Assembly: GCA_023974075.1 (NCBI GenBank)
Contig: CM043801.1
Coordinates: 30,996,490-31,060,489, forward strand
From: Chaenocephalus aceratus
Lineage: Eukaryota; Chordata; Actinopteri; Perciformes; Channichthyidae
Length of the DNA: 64,000 nucleotides
Direction of reading: 5' to 3'
Part shown: piece after piece, positions 1-64,000 of the stretch
Numbering within the stretch: the first letter of the stretch is position 1
How the letters are laid out: each line of letters begins with the position of its first letter
Position numbers and translations under genes: made by a program
The notes under the pieces: model-generated
What the model was told of the DNA's origin: nothing
The model's database searches: none
The model's input: only the letters and a program-made list of their open reading frames with translations

Positions 1-1331
1 CAATAACTGTGAATCAATGTACAATAACCGAGGTGGCAACTATGAAATGGAGGTCCTAGCTGCCAGGTTTAGCACAGGTAGCTATGAGCTGAGTGGATAC
101 TGTTAGCTCAATGCTATTTCCGAAAACAATAGCCTCTCTTTGATGTGTGCATGTGGAATGCTTGCTAAGTAGAACAGCCTGCACAATGTTTGGGGTTAGA
201 GATGAAGTTCCACCGGGAGCCTCATGAAAATGTCAACCCACCCTTCTTCAGTGATAGGTTTTTGGCAAGAAGATCACATTGCAAGAAATAGAAGTTAAAC
301 ATATAGACACAATTTACAAAGTACAAAAGGCACAACTATAGTGAATTCATTTGATAACATTACCAACAGTAAATAACATAATTGCGAAAGCCACAGTGAT
401 TGTGGTTGGAAATGTAATTAAAGTAATTGAACACTTAGCTTTTTTCTATTTTAAATGCTGATTTAGGGTCAGCCATTTGGCTCTTGTGAGTGGTCTTAGT
501 TAGAACATATATTACACTAATGGTTCTTGAATTGCAGAGTAATTTGTTTTGTTCACCTTTTTTAAAACCTGGGGGAATAAAAAATAGTTTTCCTTTGTTC
601 CAAGGTTTTTTTGCATGATCCAAGGTGGTTTATATTAGTGGTATTTATACAAAGGCATTGTTGAAACGAAATGAATTCAGCAATCACAGACTGTAATTAT
701 TTCCACTTCAGGTTTGATAACCTTTGATTTGTTTTAAACTGGCTTCTTAAAGACACGCTGGATTGCTGATTGCAAATAAATCATACTGGCCATAAAGGTA
801 TTTTCTATTCATTTCATTAGACAAAAAGGTACAGTATGTAAGGTAGATGTAAGCCATGTGTTTGGGTCCGACCTAGTATCGGGTTATACTTTGGCATTCA
901 TTCTTCAGCTCTTATATTCTACAATCAGTAAACCTTGGAGGCTATGGAAACTTGGATCATGGTGTCTGCAATATCTACTGTAGATAAATACAATGGAAAC
1001 ATTTTAAACATCCCCGCAATCAGGTGACTGAGTCCAGTTCTTCCAAGGTCTTGTATGTAATGTATTTATGTTTAACATGTGCTATTAATCTTCTTATATA
1101 TCTGTCAGTAAAAGGAACAATGAACCTATGCCCGTAATTTCAAAGACTATTAAAAAAAAAAAAAATGGTATCACTAATATAGTCCCAGGATAGGTCCCAA
1201 TTATGTAGTTAATCCCCGACCTTCCTATGACATATTTTAAACTAACCATTATATTTTCTGTGGTTATAGTGATGCCCAGAGGATAAATCCTATATGATGA
1301 TCCTCTGATGTGTTATCATGCATACCCCTTT

Positions 1332-1830
1332 CAGTGATTCCCGCAGAAATGAAATATACTTTGGGGGAACGACTCGGGGAAAAAAAATCTCAACATTTTT
1401 TTTCTCAATTCCTGCATTCTAGTGAGGATTGGCGAACCCGTTGGCAAACTCGTCTAAGGACGACCTAGTAATAGTAGTCCTTGATTGGCTCAAGTTCACA
1501 CCTTTTTAGGGGCGGGGCTAGTGATGTTGTCCCGCGGATGCTTAGGAGTTGATAAAGGAGATAATCCCACTGACGTCATCATTTGATTCCAAAAGTGGGT
1601 CTGGACTCGCGCCCATAGAGGCTGTTTACCAGTATAATGGCTCCCCCCAAAGTATAATTTATGGTTTTTTAAGTTTTTTTTACTCACTGAGCACTCATTG
1701 CCACCAATGCAAATGCAAATGAGTGCTCACTGAGTAAAAAAACAAAAAAAAAACACACAAATTATACTTTGGGGGGAGCCATTATACTTTGGGGGCCCCC
1801 CAAAGTATTAACATGCTGTGGGAATCACTG
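1332..1830. mobile_element. Foldback / hAT-like MITE with nested inverted repeats
   Basis: The ends are inverted copies: CAGTGATTCCCGCAG at the left and its counterpart (reverse-read CAGTGATTCCCACAG) at the right. Inside, 1631-1703 and 1716-1788 form a long hairpin around a loop of about 12 bases. The subterminal motif ATACTTTGGGGG recurs at least four times, including a near-palindromic pair at 1783-1808. No transposase is encoded and I found no clear target duplication. Confidence 0.6.
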
Positions 1831-2930
1831 CTAGCGTAAGGCAAAGATGGAAGTCGATATCTTACATAATACCCTTCCCTGACCATCCCAAACCCATTCA
1901 TGTAATATATACATTTATATTTATAAGCATTAGTATTTCATGACCTATACCTACATTTACCTTAGAAAATGGATCTAACAAAAGGCAAACATTTTCTACA
2001 GTTTTTCTTTGTCCAATCCTTTTTATAATTCATGATGTAGAGAATGTATTGTTCAGTATACCAAGCTTCCCATCTTTGGAGCCATTCTGCACTTTAATTA
2101 CTGAGGTTTGCTTTGAGCTTTCTCACTTAAACTGCTGTGAGCTGTGAGCACATGGCTACCTTACTGCAGTAGATTGCATAAGCAGGTGTCAAAGTTGGAA
2201 GCACAGGGGAGAGCAAAGGCTGGGGGAAAATATGATCAGTGTGCGAGTGTGCTTAGAATTGGCTCCGATTGCACAGCTGTTTAAAAGATACGCTCCAGAA
2301 CTCCAAATGCCCTTTTCCCCTTTCTTCTGCTTTTTTTCTTTTAAATAAAAGCCACACGATATTTCAATCATTCCTCATTTTTATGCAAATCCATTCCTCA
2401 GAATTTAAGGGATAGGGTGGGATTGTAGTTTGTGCCCGTATGACAGAGTGTGTGCTTTCTGTGTGTTATTTCAGATGTGCATATAAAGGAGTCTGTGTCT
2501 GTGAGGAGGCGAAGATAGTTTGTTTATGTGTCTGTCATTACTCCGTAGTAGATTGTTCCAAAAATACTGTCCCTCAAGCAGGACAGTCTTTGGCAGAGGA
2601 ATCTAACAAGGCTCTGATGGGCTCAGCCTGAAAGTGAATCATTGTTTATGAGTTGGCAGAAAGAAAAACAGTCTGCCTCAGTCACTTTTTCTCCCTCCAG
2701 TAACAAAATGTTTTTCGGAGAGTTACTATAGGAATATAGTAATTACTTCATAGTTGTATGAAGTTGTGTGAGTGTTGCTGTTAATTAGTTGTGACACTTT
2801 TATCTTTGTTTAACATAGCACAGTTGAGGACTAGGACAGTATAGTGAAAATATAAAGATACAAATAAAAAAAAAAGGACGGGTACATTTCATAATGCATA
2901 TTAAAGAGGCCAGGACAGTAAATAAGACAT

Positions 2931-3116
2931 TGGCCGTTTCTCAATGTCGAGTAAACCTGCTGCAGAGCCACTATTTCAAGTATACTACGTCATCGAGTGG
3001 CGCCGAATGCTGGGCATTTAACATGCATTTAAACAGTCCTTCTGCGCCACTCGATGACGTAGTATACTTGAAATAGTGGCTCTGCAGCAGGTTTTCTCGA
3101 CATTGAGAAACGGCCA
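2931..3116. mobile_element. Palindromic MITE, two head-to-head copies of one terminus
   Basis: Arms 2931-3003 and 3044-3116 are 73 bp each and differ at a single base I could find; the loop is 40 bp. Both arms match the left end of the longer element at 35447-35838 with about three differences in 70 bp. The copy therefore looks like a rearranged foldback made of two left ends. Non-coding. Confidence 0.75.
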
Positions 3117-6100
3117 GAGTTAAGATCCTAGATGTTAAGGAAGAATCCCATTTGAACCGATATGTATCTCCCAAGAATAAGTTCAGACTCAGATTTTGAT
3201 ATTTTCAACAAGCATTTATACGAAGAAACGGAAGATTAAAAGTATATTTGTCAAAGTGAACCTGTATCTGACCTCCTTGTCCCTTATCCCCCTCTCAGTG
3301 GTCCCAGCACAGCCACGAGGTAATGCACTCAAGGTGCTTCTTAAATACTTTGGGTGATGGAAAAGAGAACAGCCAGATAAAGGAGACTGAGAGAGAAAGA
3401 AGTAAAGAAAGGGCAGACAGACAAGCAAGCAGATGGATCAAATAGTTAAACCGTTTTGTGAGCTACTGGCAGAAGAAATATTTTAATATTCGAAGGGTGC
3501 AAGACATTTGAATGCCTCCAGTGCTGTCAAATAAACGTTATCCTTGTGCTGACCACAAAGGCTGCATTTCATAAAACACTGAGGAATCGGGATAGTTTTC
3601 CTCTTTCTGCTTCCAGCCTAATTGTTCCCCTTGTACAGTTTTGAAATTTCATCTGTTTATTTTTTCTTACAAAAATGTGTGCTCCCTTCCCATCAGTTTG
3701 AAAAGCAGGTATTTTGATGATAAAAGTAAGAAAAAAAAAGATGGCTACCAAAGATACTGCAAGAAAAAGACATTTAAGCAATAGCCTGTTGATTTGGACA
3801 GCTGCATTTCGCTTGGCCTCGAATCCAGCCACATCTGGCTGATGATGGTTCAGTGTGACAGCGGGTTACAGTGATTTGATAGAGTTTAAGGTTTTTACAG
3901 CAAAGTCTGTTGATCATCCTGAAGTGGGACATTACTTTTATAAAAAAGGATGTAAATATACAAGTCATCTTATCAGCTCAATCCAAGTTGCAGTAGTAAG
4001 GACAGTCATTTTCTTCCTTCATTCATGTCGACACATCTTTAAAGCCAGATCAGATTCTTGTGCCATGTAAGGATGCTGTCTTTTTAAATAGTCTGTAAAG
4101 TAATAAATAATCACGTGTAAACTTTGGGATCATTGCACCCTTTTTTCACAGATTCTGCCTCTATGCATTTGTGTTTTATTAGGTCATTCTGCAGATGCTT
4201 TGGGCATATTTCCAAATGTGTGTTCCAGGTGCATTAATAACCCCCAGCTGCTCCCTGTAGGCAGTGACCTGCTGAACCTGGCCACAGACCGCCACAGTTC
4301 AACCAACTAATTACGTACTTACATGTTGTTCTGAAGGATTTAGTGGAAACTATACCTATCATTATGTAGTAACATGGAAAGTGGGATTACCTTTTGTTTA
4401 GCGATTAATAAGCACTTTCTGAATTATGGTTTTTATCCAAAATCTCAGATGACGGTTCTAATTTAATTTCCCAGAGCTCAAGATGATGTCTTTCAATGCC
4501 TGTAAGGTTTATTGTTGGAGCAATTCAAAAGTCGAAGATATAATATAATGTACAGCTATATACAATAGAAGAGACAATTATACAGTTGCCTATTACTTTT
4601 ATTATTTTTAAGATGTGTGAATGTATCTACTTATTGTAATCAATTCTATTCACATATTTTTCTCTGATTTGGATGTGGGTTTTTTTGGTACAAGCACAGA
4701 TACAGTATGGGAACTTCTTCAGGGAACTGCAGATTTGTCCCCCCAGATTTACGGTTGCTGCATTTTATAAGCCTTTCAGGGAGCACTTCGTCACAGAGTT
4801 GAGTCATACATGGCTGAAAGAACATGTGTAAAAACGATGGTTAAAGTAGGCGCATGGATGGTTTTTTGGTCTTGCCTACCGCAGCCAAAGTAGCCACATT
4901 GTATTGCAGTTTGAGAAAACGATCTGCCTGTAAGTCTCAATCCAGGGCAAAATATCTTTAGATTTTGGTGGTGGCTGGGGGAGGGGGCTGGACTATGCAT
5001 TTAGGTCTAGAAATCGACAACCTAAAGTTAAAAAACATTTCTCAATCAGGTCTGGTATCAATATTGTGGAGACAAAGACAAACTACTTCTTTGTTTGTGC
5101 CTTCATATTAGTCCAACAAAAGCGAGATGGGAAAACCCTGTGCCTCCTGTCATCAGTCTGAGCTATCTGCATCTAATCAAAGTGGTGTTTCTCTGTTTGA
5201 GGTCAGCCATGTGCTGTATGCTCCGGGATGAGGTAATGTGTGCTCACAACCAGATGTCTACAACTTCCTTGATCACAATCCACACACACCTCTGAGTGGC
5301 ATTCGGAGTCTCATATTTGTCGTTCTTTTAAGAATACAATACCAAGGCCAAATTAAGAAGATATCCATCTGCCAGTTGTTTTCCTCAAGTGACTTCTCTA
5401 GCGGGTGTGAGCTGTGTATTGGGACGGATACTCTTCACAGCCAAGGTCACCAAGCCCAGAGCGGTGTCTGATTGCTGTTTTTCATTTCGTAGCTCAAAAT
5501 CCGATGTGAAAAGCTTGAGGAAGAAACAGCGGTGCGTTTGTTTTCAACACAAATAAACCCAAACATAGTCTGATGGTTGCACACACATGGAGGGGTTTAG
5601 TGATGATTCAAGTCTTGTCTCTTTGATCAGTCAGTCTCATCATTTTCTATTTTATGTACTTACTTATGTGTTTAGGGGCGTTGTATTTACACCCACGTGC
5701 ACATTATAGGCAGACCCATTAATAGGTCGGTTGTAGTGTAGCCTCGGCGGGGGATTAATCCCATTGTGAGTGTGCCAGCTCTGAGCAGAGCCAATGCATT
5801 GCTTTAGATAAGATCATTCCTGACATTCTGAGGGGGAATCTCAGCAGACGCCAGAGAGATGTGCAAGGCAATCCAGACAGTAACATCAACAAAAGTACCA
5901 AGATGAAGACGAAGGAGACACAGAGGGTAAACGTGGAGGGGGGGGAATGAATCACTCACTGATCTTATGAATGCGCCAAAGTGTGTGTGGTCTCTTGACA
6001 AGTCCTGTTGTTTTTTGCCAGATCCACATATTTGTTTTCTTGCTGTAGTAAATGCAGTTTAGTCTGTGTCCCTTTTACTTTCCCACTAAATATATAAAGT

Positions 6101-8080
6101 TGCAAGCGCCTCACATAGGAAGACTGGAGAAGACAGACAGAGATCTCGCCAAATGCATTTTGTCTTTTTAAAACGTTTCTGGCTTTGACTCTTGATCCAT
6201 GTATGTTACATTTGAGGAACATGCAGTGGCTGAATGAGTGTTGGAGATGAATTGGAGACCTTGTTATTTGTCATTGTAGTTATAGTTGTAGCAGGAGGTT
6301 AAACAATGTACAGGGTGAACTCTTGTGGGCAGGGTATTTCCCCCCTGTTTTTTCACTGAGCTTTAGTTCAATACGCACTAAACTTCAATAAGCACTAAAT
6401 CTCTCCTTTGCAGAAACGCCCTGCTCCACATTCACACCTGGAATCGGCCCAGAGCAACCTCAGTGTAATGCATTGCCACAGTTGGGCATTAATCCTGCAG
6501 TCTGGGAATCAAACTGACAAACCATTGGTTCCACATGTTTGATTTAGGACTGCTGCTCATTGTTATTTTATTGAAGGTGGTTGTAGGTGATCAGGAGATG
6601 AAGAGAATATATTGACTTGTTTTAATTATTCTACATTTTTACAATTTAAAACGTTGCGATTAATCTGGAAAACTACCGAAGTATAAACCTGACATTTACA
6701 TTTTTTTCCCTTCTCTTTTTTAATGAAATGTGAGCTATAAATTACTCCCAAGGCCCTGTAGACATCTCCACCCCTAATACCTCACACGGACTGGGGGATG
6801 GTAATGGATATACAGGTTATATTGGGACATGCATAGAAATATGTATGTTTTTTCTCATGGGATGGTTGAAAAACAAGTGGGGAAAACAAGTGTTGCTAAA
6901 TTATACAACAGGTAATATAAGAAGGTGAACTGAGTACACATGCATTAATCAATGGGTCAAATTTAACTTTCTGGTTGTTGTTTGGGTTGTTCAATAACCT
7001 GTTGAAATGTATGATGGGAACACCGGGCCGTGATTAATGTGTTCCAGGGATCCATGCTTTTACAGATGTCGCCTCCGGTCATTTAATGCAATCTGCATGT
7101 ATGTGCTTCCTCTTTAGGGGCCACCCTAACAGTGCCTTATTTCTCTTTAAAACTACACTTAGGTTCTCTTGCCTATTTATTTATCCATTTTGTTACTTAC
7201 ACCAGGTGGAGTTTTTTTTTCCCCTGAGTTGCCCATATGGTTGATGGGTATAGATAACATTTCTCACATCAGATCCATAGAAAGTCCAGGTTTAGAAATT
7301 CCATAGTAGACGATCATGGAAAAAAAGCATGTGGCTGATGGAAGGGTTGTGAGCAAGGATCTAATTTCCTTTTCCAAAAGATCATGAAAAACAGACGGCC
7401 TCAGATAAGTACAGACCTTGGTTATGTATCTGCTGTGTAAGGGGACTGGCTGACACTGACGGCTGAGTGGGGGTCTGAACAATGGTCCTTTTTGAAAGTC
7501 TCCCCTGAAGCCTTCATTTATTCCATAATGTTACATGTAATTAATAGTCAAGAGACTACTGCCTCTTGTACTATACACAATCTGCCTTATTGTTTTCATT
7601 ATCACGTTTTATTATCACCACATGGTGCAAAGCTTTGGCAGTCAAGCGACGAGGAATTGGTGCATCGTACCATTTGGTTTCTATTTGTCATTATGGAAGG
7701 AAACAATGTTAATTTTGATGATTGGCTGCAGCTTCCATGGCTTGGATGGGCAGGACATGCAAGTTGAATTGTACAAACAAATAATACCGTGTAAGAAGAA
7801 CATAGCAGTTTATTTTGTGTATATTATAATGTAAGTAGAGTGGTCAATTGCATCACAGAGGACTGTAAAAATGACCATTTGTAGAAACCTTAGATTATAC
7901 TAAAACAAATGGATGGCCATAACATAGCCCCATCGTAGTGTTATGTTAAAAACACTAAAGATAAAAGAACGCTGACATGGGAATTAACACAGGAAATACT
8001 ACCCAATTATAGTCTGTGAAATCTGTTGACAGGAGTTCTGGCTGACATGTTGCTTTCTTCTTCTTCTTCTTCTCCTCCAG

Positions 8081-63766
<55,686 letters not shown>

Positions 63767-64000
63767 GTAAGTCCCCTGTTTGTTGTTGTTGGCAGTTCTA
63801 CCCCAAGCTTTATTATTGTTAGAAATTAAACAATATACTGCTGTGATGCTGTACATGGACATGAACTGTAGCATTATGATTAAATACTAGAGCTGAAACA
63901 ACTCTATTACAGCTCTAGTCTGGAGGGGCTCCTTATTTTCATCTAAAGTAACAGACAGAGAATCAGCACTTTTGAAACAGAGGGGATTATGGGTAATGCT
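63767..64000 (+). other. Start of the next intron
   Basis: Non-coding sequence after the last donor. No further exon before the window ends. Confidence 0.8.

Larger units (their letters stand above)
1..8080 (+). other. Upstream intron of col11a1
   Basis: Non-coding sequence ending in a pyrimidine-rich acceptor (TTCTTCTCCTCCAG) at 8080. I saw no TSPN-domain exon here, so it is probably the single intron before human exon 5. It holds a foldback element at 1332-1830 and a 73-bp-arm palindrome at 2931-3116. Open frames in it are short and look like chance. Confidence 0.7.

Noticed and set aside
1..8080. Search for TSPN-domain exons upstream of exon 1
   Set aside because: No frame resembling the laminin-G-like domain was found; upstream exons are taken to lie outside the window.

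Overview
The window is a piece of a vertebrate, almost certainly teleost fish, genome. The evidence is short coding exons separated by GT-AG introns, abundant (CA)n/(GT)n microsatellites, hAT-type inverted-repeat transposons with 8-bp target duplications, and short LINE 3' tails ending in (ATT)n or (TAAATA)n, as is usual in fish introns. There are no bacterial genes, rRNA, CRISPR arrays or operons.

One gene occupies nearly the whole window: the plus-strand fibrillar procollagen alpha-1(XI) gene (col11a1; which teleost paralogue, a or b, is not resolved). I placed 58 coding exons between 8081 and 63766. They run collinearly with my recollection of human COL11A1, from the exon that closes the N-terminal TSPN/laminin-G domain (about human exon 5) to the end of the main Gly-X-Y triple helix. 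The first exons (signal peptide, most of TSPN) lie upstream of base 1 and the C-propeptide exons lie beyond base 64000. No exon of the human order is missing inside this span except the alternative basic exon 6B, which I could not find. Layout: 1-8080 upstream intron; 8081-13897 end of TSPN and the acidic Tyr/Glu-rich variable region; 15012-18995 minor helix; 18921-21037 NC2 hinge; 20981-63766 main helix, built of 45, 54, 90 and 108-bp exons that each start on a complete Gly codon.

The notable points are: (1) five of the last twelve exons (55.8-63.8 kb) carry 1-2 base indels that break the Gly-X-Y frame, while the 46 exons before them are intact; (2) Pro at the Y position is about half as frequent as I recall for human, and Gly-X-Gly triplets are common, which suggests a low-melting helix; (3) a 172-codon antisense reading frame sits in one intron; (4) the introns carry several dated transposon insertions, two copies of one foldback family, and an AT-motif-dense block that looks like a conserved enhancer. 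All comparisons with the human protein are from memory, without an alignment program.
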